From positions 1 through 64,000 of the forward strand of contig NZ_BAAADS010000007.1 of the NCBI RefSeq assembly GCF_039522605.1: a stretch of 64,000 bases of DNA, read 5' to 3'. The notes beneath the pieces are model-generated. The model saw nothing but the letters and a program-made list of their open reading frames with translations, had not been told where the DNA came from and searched no databases. The DNA is from Lentibacillus siamensis. Lineage in GTDB: Bacteria; Bacillota; Bacilli; Bacillales; Amphibacillaceae. The stretch's first letter is position 1; every line of letters begins with the position of its first letter. The translations under genes were made by a program, and so were the position numbers. This document shows, one piece after another, positions 16,888 to 24,900 of the stretch.

Positions 16888-17037
16888 ATGAATAAGAAAG
16901 TTGTTTTGGCTTGTTCCATTTGTTCAGGCAGAAATTATACAACACATAAAAATGCAGCTTCACAGCCGGAACGATTGGAAGTTCGCAAATTTTGCAGGAC
17001 GTGCGGGAAGCATACCTTGCATCGCGAAACAAAATAG
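16888..17037 (+). CDS. rpmG: 50S ribosomal protein L33, zinc-ribbon form
   Basis: 49 residues. Four cysteines in two pairs (CSIC at 9-12, CRTC at 36-39) make this the zinc-binding C+ paralogue, like RpmGB of B. subtilis at the same location. ATG 16888 follows GGGGTGA. secE begins 32 bases later. Zinc-free L33 paralogues, if any, would be elsewhere in the genome. Confidence 0.93.
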   Translation: MNKKVVLACSICSGRNYTTHKNAASQPERLEVRKFCRTCGKHTLHRETK

Positions 17038-17069
17038 CTTTGTTTCGGGGAGAATTTGGGGGTACAGGA

Positions 17070-17243
17070 ATGAATCTGATTAAGTTTTTTAAAAACGTAT
17101 CAAGGGAAATGAAAAAAGTCAGCTGGCCCAAAGGCCGTGAACTGACAAGCTATACAATAACTGTTATTTCCACCGTTGCATTTGTAGCTATATTTTTTGC
17201 ACTTATCGATCTTGGTATAACACAGATTTTGAATTTATTTTGA
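17070..17243 (+). CDS. secE: Preprotein translocase subunit SecE
   Basis: 57 residues. It has the short Gram-positive form: an amphipathic helix FFKNVSREMKKVSWPKGREL with the conserved KKVSWP, then one membrane span (about residues 27-52). It clamps the SecY channel, whose gene is at 44079. ATG 17070 follows GGGGGTACAGG; an earlier in-frame ATG at 16992 lies inside rpmG and is rejected. Confidence 0.93.
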   Translation: MNLIKFFKNVSREMKKVSWPKGRELTSYTITVISTVAFVAIFFALIDLGITQILNLF

Positions 17244-17270
17244 ATAATAGCCCTGTAAATATGCTATAAT
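17240..17270 (+). promoter_or_regulatory. Extended -10 promoter ahead of the secE-nusG terminator
   Basis: TGCTATAAT (extended -10, TATAAT at 17265-17270) with TTGAAT 19 bp upstream. It lies at the secE stop codon, and the predicted start (about 17277) is only ~16 bases before the hairpin at 17293. Confidence 0.45.
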
Positions 17271-17292
17271 GGAAAATAAATAATCGTTCGTT

Positions 17293-17318
17293 AAAAACCC
17301 GGGTTAACGGGTTTTTTA
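17293..17318 (+). terminator. Rho-independent terminator or attenuator between secE and nusG
   Basis: AAAAACCCG and CGGGTTTTTT pair around a six-base loop, with a T6 run. It could end the rpmG-secE transcript or attenuate a transcript that starts at about 17277. Confidence 0.8.
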
Positions 17319-17417
17319 ATATTGCCCAGAAAATCCGTCTCAAAAAAGCAAAAACATCTGATTTGTGCTGGATGCACGTTCGGTTTTGCGTATTGTGGCA
17401 CTCAATAAATTAATCAA

Positions 17418-17455
17418 AAGGGAGGGAAGGACAACCTGTTTGTCCTGTCTAAATG
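17418..17455 (+). promoter_or_regulatory. nusG ribosome binding site with hairpin spacer
   Basis: A strong Shine-Dalgarno AAGGGAGGG (17418-17426) lies 26 bases from the nusG ATG (17453). Between them AGGACAA (17428-17434) and TTGTCCT (17440-17446) form a 7-bp hairpin with a five-base loop. Leaving out the hairpin, the spacing is seven bases. An in-frame TAA directly precedes the ATG, so no earlier start is possible. Confidence 0.65.
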
Positions 17456-17986
17456 GAAAAGAACTGGTATGCAATTCATACGTATTCCGGGTATGAGAAC
17501 AAAGTAAAAACGAATTTGGAGAAACGTGTGGATACGATGGGGATGGAAGATAAAATCTTTCGCGTTATTGTCCCTGAAGAAGAAGAGACTGAAATTAAAA
17601 ATGGAAAGAAAAAGACTGTAAAAAAGAAATTCTTTCCCGGCTACGTACTGGCGGAAATGGTGATGACCGATGACTCATGGTATGTAGTGCGCAACACACC
17701 AGGTGTTACCGGGTTTGTTGGTTCAAGCGGACATGGGTCCAAACCGACTCCGCTGCTGCCAGATGAAGCAGACGCAGTACTGAAGCGCATGGGCGTTGCC
17801 GAGCCGGCCACACAAATCGATTTTGAACTGAAAGAAAACGTCACGGTTACCGATGGACCGTTTGCTAATTTCACCGGGACAATCGAACATATTGATGTTG
17901 ACAAGCAGAAAATTAAGGTTCATGTTAATATGTTTGGCCGTGAAACCCCGGTTGAACTTGATTTTTCGCAGATTGAAAAATTGTAG
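17453..17986 (+). CDS. nusG: Transcription antitermination/pausing factor NusG
   Basis: 177 residues. The NGN domain begins with KNWYAIHTYSGYENKVK and contains the FPGYVLAEM and RNTPGVTGFVG motifs; the KOW domain contains GPFANFTGTIEHID (about residues 124-137). NusG binds RNA polymerase and, in Bacillus, promotes sequence-specific pausing. The start is fixed by family alignment and by an upstream in-frame stop. The ribosome binding site is unusually distant (see 17418-17455). A terminator lies between secE and nusG. Confidence 0.96.
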   Translation: MEKNWYAIHTYSGYENKVKTNLEKRVDTMGMEDKIFRVIVPEEEETEIKNGKKKTVKKKFFPGYVLAEMVMTDDSWYVVRNTPGVTGFVGSSGHGSKPTPLLPDEADAVLKRMGVAEPATQIDFELKENVTVTDGPFANFTGTIEHIDVDKQKIKVHVNMFGRETPVELDFSQIEKL

Positions 17987-18046
17987 GAAACGTTGCTGTG
18001 TATGCAAACCTCAAACATGGCCTGAGAGTCCTAAGAGAATATATGT

Positions 18047-18108
18047 TATACTTTAAAACACTGAATTCACAGCAAAACCTTGCATATTTTATCAATACAT
18101 GCTAAAAT
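18047..18108 (+). promoter_or_regulatory. Promoter region of rplK
   Basis: TTGCAT (18080-18085), a 17-bp spacer and TAAAAT (18103-18108) with an extended TGC. A second extended -10 TGTTATACT ends at 18052. Both lie between nusG and rplK. Confidence 0.65.
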
Positions 18109-18158
18109 TCTTTTGTTATTTATGTCTCCGAACTTTCGGGGGAAATGGCTAATAATGA

Positions 18159-18184
18159 GTGGGAGGGGTCATCCCTATTACCAC
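18159..18184 (+). promoter_or_regulatory. rplK leader hairpin, L1-type motif
   Basis: GTGGGAGG (18159-18166) and ACCAC (ending 18184) form a short stem around an internal GGTCATCC hairpin, 28 bases before the start codon. An almost identical GTGGGAGG...ACCAC arrangement precedes rplA. The motif resembles the 23S rRNA/mRNA recognition element of ribosomal protein L1, which autoregulates rplKA in other bacteria. The L1 assignment is inference. Confidence 0.5.
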
Positions 18185-18211
18185 ATCACGGACTTTAAGG
18201 AGGTGTGTCTC

Positions 18212-18637
18212 GTGGCTAAAAAAGTAATCAAGTTGGTTAAATTGCAGATCCCGGCTGGTAAAGCAAATCCAGCACCGCCAGTAGGACCGGCATTGGGTCA
18301 AGCAGGTGTGAACATCATGGGATTCTGTAAGGAATTTAACGCACGTACGCAAGATCAAGCTGGTATGATTATTCCGGTTGAAATTACGGTGTTTGAAGAC
18401 CGTTCATTTACATTTATTACAAAAACTCCGCCTGCTGCAGTGTTGCTTAAAAAGGCAGCCGGAATTGATACTGCTTCAGGTGAACCAAACCGTAATAAAG
18501 TAGCTTCCGTCAAGCGTGACAAAGTTCAGGAAATTGCGGAAACAAAAATGCCTGACTTAAACGCGGCTGATTTGGATGCTGCAATGCGTATGGTTGAAGG
18601 AACTGCACGCAGCATGGGTATTACGATTGAAGACTAA
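18212..18637 (+). CDS. rplK: 50S ribosomal protein L11
   Basis: 141 residues, the usual length. It has the N-terminal proline-rich PPVGPALGQAGVNIM stretch that contacts thiopeptides and L10, and a C-terminal 23S rRNA-binding domain ending in MVEGTARSMGITIE. It forms the GTPase-associated region needed for RelA-type stringent sensing. GTG 18212 follows AAGGAGGTG. rplA lies 143 bases downstream behind a structured spacer. Confidence 0.96.
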   Translation: MAKKVIKLVKLQIPAGKANPAPPVGPALGQAGVNIMGFCKEFNARTQDQAGMIIPVEITVFEDRSFTFITKTPPAAVLLKKAAGIDTASGEPNRNKVASVKRDKVQEIAETKMPDLNAADLDAAMRMVEGTARSMGITIED

Positions 18638-18700
18638 TACTGAAGGACTGAAGAAATGGCTGTGAATGTGAGCACTGTCTGCTGCAGCCTTTTCACTAGT

Positions 18701-18761
18701 TATAAAAGCGTCAACGTAAGCGGGTGCTTTTATACGTGGGAGGTCTTACCGCTAAAACCAC
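18701..18761 (+). promoter_or_regulatory. Structured rplK-rplA spacer with a second L1-type motif
   Basis: TATAAAAGC (18701-18709) pairs with GCTTTTATA (18726-18734). Immediately after it come GTGGGAGG (18736-18743) and AACCAC (ending 18761), repeating the motif seen before rplK. Twin copies suggest feedback by L1 on both cistrons; this is inference. Confidence 0.5.
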
Positions 18762-18780
18762 AACCTGAGGAGGAAACAAA

Positions 18781-19476
18781 ATGGCTAAAAAGAGTAAAAG
18801 GTATCAGGAAGTTTCAAAACTTGTTGATCGTTCAAAATCATATGAATTGCAAGAAGCAGTTGCTTTATTGAAAGAAACTGCAAAAGCAAATTTTGACGAA
18901 ACGGTTGAAGCTGCTTTTCGTTTGGGAGTTGACCCAAAGAAAGCAGATCAGCAAATTCGCGGAGCAATGGTTTTACCGCATGGAACAGGTAAAACACAGC
19001 GCGTGCTTGTATTTGCAAAAGGCGACAAAGCAAACGAAGCGGAAGCTGCCGGTGCAGACTATGTTGGCGAGCAGGATCTTATCAACAAAATCAACCAGGG
19101 ATGGTTCGACTTTGATGTGATTGTTGCGACGCCGGATATGATGGCTGAAGTTGGTAAGCTTGGCCGTGTACTTGGACCAAAAGGTTTAATGCCTAACCCG
19201 AAAACAGGCACAGTAACATTCGAAGTGGAAAAAGCCGTTCAAGATATCAAAGCAGGTAAAGTGGAATACCGTGTAGATAAATCTGCCAATATCCACGTGC
19301 CAATCGGTAAAATTTCATTTGATAATGAGAAACTGGCCGAAAACTTTGATGCGATGGCCGAAACACTCATGAAAGTAAAACCACAAGCTTCAAAGGGTTT
19401 ATATATGAAGAATGCTTCCATTACGTCAACAATGGGGCCCGGAATCAAAGTAGATGCTTCCGGTTACCGCCGCTAA
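18781..19476 (+). CDS. rplA: 50S ribosomal protein L1
   Basis: 231 residues. The two-domain L1 fold is recognisable from YELQEAVALLKETAKANFDETVE near the start and GRVLGPKGLMPNPKTGT in the second half (about residues 122-138). L1 forms the mobile stalk at the ribosomal E site and is a translational repressor of its operon. ATG follows TGAGGAGG. Confidence 0.97.
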   Translation: MAKKSKRYQEVSKLVDRSKSYELQEAVALLKETAKANFDETVEAAFRLGVDPKKADQQIRGAMVLPHGTGKTQRVLVFAKGDKANEAEAAGADYVGEQDLINKINQGWFDFDVIVATPDMMAEVGKLGRVLGPKGLMPNPKTGTVTFEVEKAVQDIKAGKVEYRVDKSANIHVPIGKISFDNEKLAENFDAMAETLMKVKPQASKGLYMKNASITSTMGPGIKVDASGYRR

Positions 19477-19483
19477 TTAATGG

Positions 19484-19512
19484 TTGACAACCAATGGATA
19501 TTCAGGTATACT
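19484..19512 (+). promoter_or_regulatory. Sigma-A promoter of rplJ-rplL
   Basis: TTGACA, a 17-bp spacer and TATACT, eight bases after the rplA stop codon. It drives the L10 leader. Confidence 0.8.
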
Positions 19513-19519
19513 GATTCTC

Positions 19520-19664
19520 GTTATAAATTGAATACGTTGTACCGCAGACAGCAGGTGCGAGAGATCGCTTAATATCCCGCCGAGGTGTTTTATAAATGCA
19601 CGAGTAAACATATGGTTTTCGCGTGTACCTAAAAGCCCCCATGTCTGCATGGGGGCTTTGCTTT
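19520..19664 (+). promoter_or_regulatory. Ribosomal protein L10 leader with terminator-like hairpin
   Basis: The leader carries the conserved segments ACCGCAGACAGCAGGTGC (about 19540) and CTTAATATCCCGCCGAGGTG (about 19568) typical of the Bacillota L10 leader (Rfam L10_leader), which is bound by the L10(L12)4 complex. It ends in a strong hairpin, AAAGCCCCCATG/CATGGGGGCTTT at 19632-19659, followed by a short T-containing tail. That hairpin may attenuate transcription. Confidence 0.82.
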
Positions 19665-19741
19665 CGACGTTGGAGCCTGGCTTCTGCGCCAGTTACTCTG
19701 ATGTGTCCGGTATGATGAATGTGAATACAGGAGGTGGAAGA

Positions 19742-20248
19742 ATGTCCAACAGTAAAATCATTGAACAAAAACAACAACTCGTACAGGAAATTGCCGGCAA
19801 ATTCCGTGACAGTCAGTCAACATTGCTGGTCGATTACCGCGGTCTTGATGTGGCTGAGGTCACTGAGTTGCGTCAACAATTGCGTGAAGCAGGCGTTGAA
19901 TTTAAGGTTTACAAAAACTCAATGACACGCCGTGCGGTGGATTCTGTTGAATTGGGAGACCTTTCCGAAAACCTGGTTGGTCCGACTGCTATTGCTTTCA
20001 GTAATGATGATGTGATTGCACCGGCTAAGATTTTGAAAGGTTTTTCAAAGGAACATGATGCACTTGAAATTAAAGGCGGCGTAATTGAGGGTGAAATTGC
20101 GACGCTGGATCAGATTAATGAGCTTGGCGACCTGCCAAACTACGACGGCATGGTTTCAATGCTGCTTAGTGTATTGCAGGCTCCAGTTCGAAACTTTGCT
20201 TATGCAGCAAAATCTGTTGCAGATCAAAAAGAAGAACAAGGCGCGTAA
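19742..20248 (+). CDS. rplJ: 50S ribosomal protein L10
   Basis: 168 residues. The N-terminal rRNA-binding domain contains STLLVDYRGLDVAEVTELR and ends with the C-terminal helix that anchors L7/L12 dimers. ATG 19742 has AGGAGGTGG 13 bases upstream. The upstream in-frame region lies in the leader and is non-coding. rplL follows after 54 bases. Confidence 0.96.
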   Translation: MSNSKIIEQKQQLVQEIAGKFRDSQSTLLVDYRGLDVAEVTELRQQLREAGVEFKVYKNSMTRRAVDSVELGDLSENLVGPTAIAFSNDDVIAPAKILKGFSKEHDALEIKGGVIEGEIATLDQINELGDLPNYDGMVSMLLSVLQAPVRNFAYAAKSVADQKEEQGA

Positions 20249-20302
20249 AGCCGTTTTGTATATCGGATATAAAAACTTAAATGAAAATGGAGGAACAAAA
20301 TC

Positions 20303-20668
20303 ATGACTAAAGAACAAATCATTGATACGATTAAAGAAATGTCTGTATTGGAATTAAACGATCTTGTAAAAGCAATTGAAGAGGAATTTGGAGTAACTGC
20401 TGCAGCACCGGTTGCTGTTGCTGGCGGTGGCGGCGGCGGTGAAGCTGCTGAAGAACAAACAGAATTTGACGTTGTGCTTGAAAGCGCAGGGGATTCTAAA
20501 ATCAAAGTTGTTAAAGCAGTTCGCGAAATCACAGGTCTTGGCCTGAAAGACGCTAAAGACGTTGTAGATAACGCTCCTAAAGCAGTTAAAGAAGGTATTT
20601 CTAAAGATGAAGCTGAAGAAATCAAAGGTCAGCTTGAAGAAGTTGGCGCATCTGTAGAACTTAAGTAA
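20303..20668 (+). CDS. rplL: 50S ribosomal protein L7/L12
   Basis: 121 residues. It has an N-terminal dimerisation helix pair, an Ala/Gly-rich hinge (AAAPVAVAGGGGGGEAA about residues 35-51) and a C-terminal factor-binding domain with KIKVVKAVREITGLGLKDAK. It recruits translational GTPases. The ribosome binding site is GGAGG. A hairpin terminator follows. Confidence 0.97.
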   Translation: MTKEQIIDTIKEMSVLELNDLVKAIEEEFGVTAAAPVAVAGGGGGGEAAEEQTEFDVVLESAGDSKIKVVKAVREITGLGLKDAKDVVDNAPKAVKEGISKDEAEEIKGQLEEVGASVELK

Positions 20669-20684
20669 TTGCAGTTTAATATAA

Positions 20685-20725
20685 AGAGCTCGTCGGTTAA
20701 CGGCGGGCTCTATATGTGTTTTTTC
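20685..20725 (+). terminator. Terminator after rplL
   Basis: AGAGCTCGTCG pairs with CGGCGGGCTCT, allowing G-U pairs. A T6 run follows seven bases later, so it may allow readthrough into ybxB. Confidence 0.65.
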
Positions 20726-20756
20726 TCCAACTATACACAGTAAAGTAGGTGCTGGA

Positions 20757-21359
20757 ATGTCAGAGCATTACTTTTCAAAAAAACCTCAATCCAAAAGTTC
20801 ACCAAAGAAATGGCGCTATTCTCTGCGGGGCAGGGAATATACTTTTTTAAGCGACTACGGCGTTTTCTCGAAAAACGAAGTCGACTTTGGCTCGCGGCTC
20901 CTTGCAGAGAATTTTAAAGCTCCGCCGATAATGGGAGATTTTCTCGATCTTGGCTGCGGATACGGTCCGATAGGTATTTCGATGGCTGACAATTTCAGGG
21001 ACAGACGGGTTGTTCTTGCTGATGTCAACGAACGAGCCGTATTATTGGCAGAAGAAAATGCCGCAGTGAATCACGTTTCCAATATTGAAATTGTTCAAAG
21101 TGATCGGCTGGCGAATTTGGAAGGCTGGAGGTTTGCTGCAATTGTAACAAATCCTCCGATAAGAGCCGGCAAAACAATCGTTCATTCCATGTTTGAGGAT
21201 AGCCATGCTTCATTGCTGAAAGGCGGGCGCCTTTGGGTTGTTATTCAGAAAAAGCAGGGCGCTCCGTCAGCTAAGGCGAAATTGGAGTCCTTATTTGGCA
21301 ATGTGGAGGTTATCGCAAAGAGCAAAGGTTATTTTCTGTTCGTTTCGGTAAAACAGTAG
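20757..21359 (+). CDS. ybxB: RsmC-like class I rRNA methyltransferase YbxB
   Basis: 200 residues. The SAM-binding motif FLDLGCGYGPIGI lies near residues 61-73, and the N6/N2 methyltransferase catalytic motif TNPPIRAG near 130-137. These place it in the RsmC/MTS family of guanine-N2 rRNA methyltransferases. It keeps its conserved position between rplL and rpoB. The ribosome binding site (AGGTGCTGG) is moderate. Confidence 0.9.
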   Translation: MSEHYFSKKPQSKSSPKKWRYSLRGREYTFLSDYGVFSKNEVDFGSRLLAENFKAPPIMGDFLDLGCGYGPIGISMADNFRDRRVVLADVNERAVLLAEENAAVNHVSNIEIVQSDRLANLEGWRFAAIVTNPPIRAGKTIVHSMFEDSHASLLKGGRLWVVIQKKQGAPSAKAKLESLFGNVEVIAKSKGYFLFVSVKQ

Positions 21360-21390
21360 TGTTGTCTTTATATTTACAAAGCATTCGTGT

Positions 21391-21419
21391 TTGACCTGAG
21401 ATTACAGGTATGATAATAT
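21391..21419 (+). promoter_or_regulatory. Promoter in the ybxB-rpoB interval
   Basis: TTGACC, a 17-bp spacer and TAATAT. The transcript would carry a leader of about 515 bases before rpoB. Confidence 0.55.
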
Positions 21420-21531
21420 AATAAAATGCTAACATGGGAGTTCCTTTGTCAAGAGGAAATTTCATATCAGTTGGAACGTATAAATCATTGGTAATAGGAG
21501 ACAATGGTAGAATCCACAAAAGTACACAAAT

Positions 21532-21557
21532 AAAGGTTTTTTCTGATAACCTTTTTT
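21532..21557 (+). terminator. Terminator-like hairpin in the rpoB leader
   Basis: AAAGGTT and AACCTTT pair around a nine-base loop and continue into T6. It lies about 107 bases downstream of the candidate promoter. Confidence 0.6.
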
Positions 21558-21835
21558 CGTAGTTAAGAAGTATAAAATCTTTTCTTCTGCCTACGTGCAA
21601 CTATGGCTGTTACCCAAAGGCTTGGTGACAACCGGGTTTTCTAATGTTTTTATACTTTGACGTATATTTAGTTCTTTTATCATGGTAAGAATTTATTGCT
21701 GTGGGAGTTGACAGTAATGATCGATGAAAAACGGCGCGGAATTATACTTGCGTGGATGCAAGTTTGTTCAGCGTGTTTATCAGGCAATAGTACAAGTGCT
21801 ATTGTTGTTTCTTATCATTAATTTAATACGATTCA
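21558..21835. other. Non-coding rpoB leader segment
   Basis: About 280 bases without a credible gene. A small hairpin CAATAG/CTATTG lies at 21785-21804. Two TTGAC-type -35 sequences (21657 and 21708) lack well-spaced -10 partners. Confidence 0.5.
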
Positions 21836-21865
21836 AACAGCTGTTATACAGCAGCATGTTTTTTT
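21836..21865 (+). terminator. Second terminator-like hairpin in the rpoB leader
   Basis: GCTGT-TAT-ACAGC forms the top of a stem, with AACA and TGTT pairing below a four-base bulge. Seven T follow. It lies 75 bases before rpoB and could be an attenuator. Confidence 0.5.
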
Positions 21866-21940
21866 AATAAATATTATTAGTCATTTTTTTCGGGCGCTTG
21901 AGCGTCTGTCAAAAAATGCATGATTTGAGGGGTGAAGCAG

Positions 21941-24900
21941 TTGGCAGGTCAACTAGTTCAGTATGGACGTCATCGCCAGCGCAGAAGTTATGCGCGTATC
22001 AGCGAGGTGTTGGAATTACCAAATCTAATCGAAATTCAAACCGCTTCTTATCAATGGTTTCTGGAAGAGGGTTTAAGGGAAATGTTTAAGGATATTTCCC
22101 CTATTGAAGATTTTACAGGTAACCTTTCACTCGAGTTTGTCGATTATAGTCTGGGAGAACCAAAGTATCCTGTAGATGAATCAAAGGACCGGGACGTGAC
22201 ATATAATGCTCCGCTTCGTGTCAAGGTGCGTTTAATTAATAATGAGACCGGTGAAGTGAAAGAACAGGAAGTATTCATGGGTGATTTCCCGTTAATGACA
22301 GACACAGGTACTTTTATCATAAATGGAGCTGAACGTGTCATCGTTTCACAACTTGTCCGTTCACCAAGTGTCTATTATAACGAAAAGATAGACAAAAACG
22401 GTAAAAGAGGTGTAACTGCAACCGTTATTCCTAACCGCGGAGCCTGGCTCGAAATGGAGACAGACGCCAAAGATGTTGCATATGTAAGAATTGACCGTAC
22501 TCGTAAATTACCTGTAACGGTACTTTTGCGTGCGCTTGGATTCAATACCGATCAGGAGATTATTGATCTCTTAGGTGAAAATGAATACCTTAAAAATACA
22601 CTTGAAAAAGATAATACCGAGACAACGGAAAAAGCGCTGCTTGAAATCTACGAGCGTCTTCGTCCGGGTGAGCCGCCAACGGTTGAGAATGCAAAAAGTC
22701 TACTAATTTCACGTTTCTTTGATCCGAAACGATATGACCTAGCGCATGTCGGCCGGTATAAAATGAATAAAAAGCTTCATATCAAAAATCGGCTGTTCAA
22801 CCAGGTGCTTGCCGAACCAGTAATTGATCCGGAAACCGGAGAAGTCCTGGCTCAAAAAGGTGATAAGCTGGAGCGGAAGTTGCTTAATAAGATTATTCCG
22901 TACCTTGAAAAAGAAGAAGATAAAATCGGAGAGAAAGTATTGGAGCCTGCTGAAGGTGTCCTGGAGGATCCTATCGAGCTTCAATCCATAAAAATTGTCG
23001 ATCCAACTGACCCAAGCGGCGAACGTTCATTAAATGTAATCGGAAATGCGGGAATTGACTGGGATGTTAAAAACATTATGCCTGCAGACATACTTTCTGC
23101 TATCAGTTACTTCTTTAACCTGCTGCATATGGTTGGAGGCACCGATGATATTGACCATTTGGGTAACCGCAGACTCCGTTCTGTCGGGGAATTGCTGCAA
23201 AACCAATTCCGTATTGGCTTATCCAGAATGGAGCGCGTTGTACGTGAAAGAATGTCGATTCAGGATACTTCAAGTATCACACCGCAGCAATTAATCAATA
23301 TTCGGCCGGTTATTGCGTCGATAAAAGAGTTTTTCGGGAGTTCACAGCTGTCCCAGTTTATGGATCAGACGAATCCACTGGCGGAATTGACACACAAACG
23401 CCGTCTTTCTGCTCTGGGACCTGGTGGATTGACGCGTGAGCGCGCTGGTTTTGAAGTGCGAGATGTTCACTATTCCCACTATGGGCGCATGTGTCCAATC
23501 GAAACGCCTGAAGGACCGAACATCGGATTGATTAACTCACTGTCAAGTTATGCGAAAGTTAATAAATTTGGTTTTATCGAAACACCATATCGCAAAGTTG
23601 ATCCGGATACTGGCAAAGTTACTGCAGACATTGATTATCTGACAGCTGATGAGGAAGATAATTATGTGGTTGCACAAGCCAACGCTAAACTGGATGAGGA
23701 TGGTACCTTCTCAGATGAAGAAGTTATTGCCCGTTTCCGCGGGGAAAACACCGTTGTACCGCGCGAAAAACTGGATTACATGGATGTGTCGCCAAAGCAG
23801 GTTGTTTCCGCTGCAACAGCATGTATTCCATTTTTGGAAAACGATGACTCCAACCGTGCGTTGATGGGTGCAAACATGCAACGTCAGGCAGTCCCATTGA
23901 TGCAGCCGGAAGCACCAATCGTTGGAACCGGTATGGAATATGTGTCCGGTAAAGACTCCGGTGCCTCGATTATTTGCCGTAATGAAGGTGTCGTCGAAAA
24001 AGTGGAGGCGAAATCAGTCCATGTCCGTCGGATATCCAACGTTGACGGAAAAGAAGTGAAAGGTGATTTGGACAGTTACCGATTGCAAAAATATATCCGT
24101 TCCAACCAGGGAACATGCTATAACCAACGGCCGATTGTCAGCCAGGGTGACCGTGTAACACAAGGTGAAATACTTGCGGATGGTCCTTCAATGGAAGATG
24201 GTGAGTTAGCCTTAGGACGAAATGTTCTCACAGGATTCATGACCTGGGAAGGGTATAACTACGAGGATGCAATCATCATGAGTGAGCGTCTGGTTAAAGA
24301 CGATGTGTACACTTCGATTCATATAGAAGAATATGAATCTGAAGCACGCGATACTAAACTTGGACCTGAGGAAATTACCAGAGATATTCCAAATGTCGGT
24401 GAGGATGCGCTGAAAAACCTTGATGAACAAGGAATAATCCGTGTCGGTGCTGAAGTATCAGACGGTGATATTTTGGTAGGGAAGGTAACTCCTAAAGGTG
24501 TGACCGAACTTTCAGCAGAAGAGAGGCTGCTTCACGCCATCTTTGGCGAAAAAGCCCGCGAAGTCCGTGATACATCTCTGAAAGTGCCACACGGAGCTGG
24601 CGGAATTGTACTTGACGTTAAAATTTTCAATCGGGAAGACGGTGATGAGCTTCCACCGGGGGTAAATCAACTTGTCCGCGCTTATATCGTCCAGAAGCGT
24701 AAGATTTCAGAAGGCGACAAAATGGCCGGCCGTCACGGTAACAAAGGTGTAATTTCCAAGATACTTCCGGAAGAGGATATGCCTTTCCTTCCTGATGGAA
24801 CACCAATTGATATTATGCTCAACCCATTGGGTGTGCCGTCACGAATGAATATCGGACAGGTGTTTGAATTGCACCTGGGCATGGCTGCCAGGCAGCTTGG

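Noticed and set aside
18656..18871. Open frame in the rplK-rplA spacer
   Set aside because: It overlaps the start of rplA in another frame and covers the structured leader.
21708..21748. Second rpoB promoter (TTGACA at 21708)
   Set aside because: No -10 sequence occurs at 16-19 bp; the nearest TATACT is 29 bp away.
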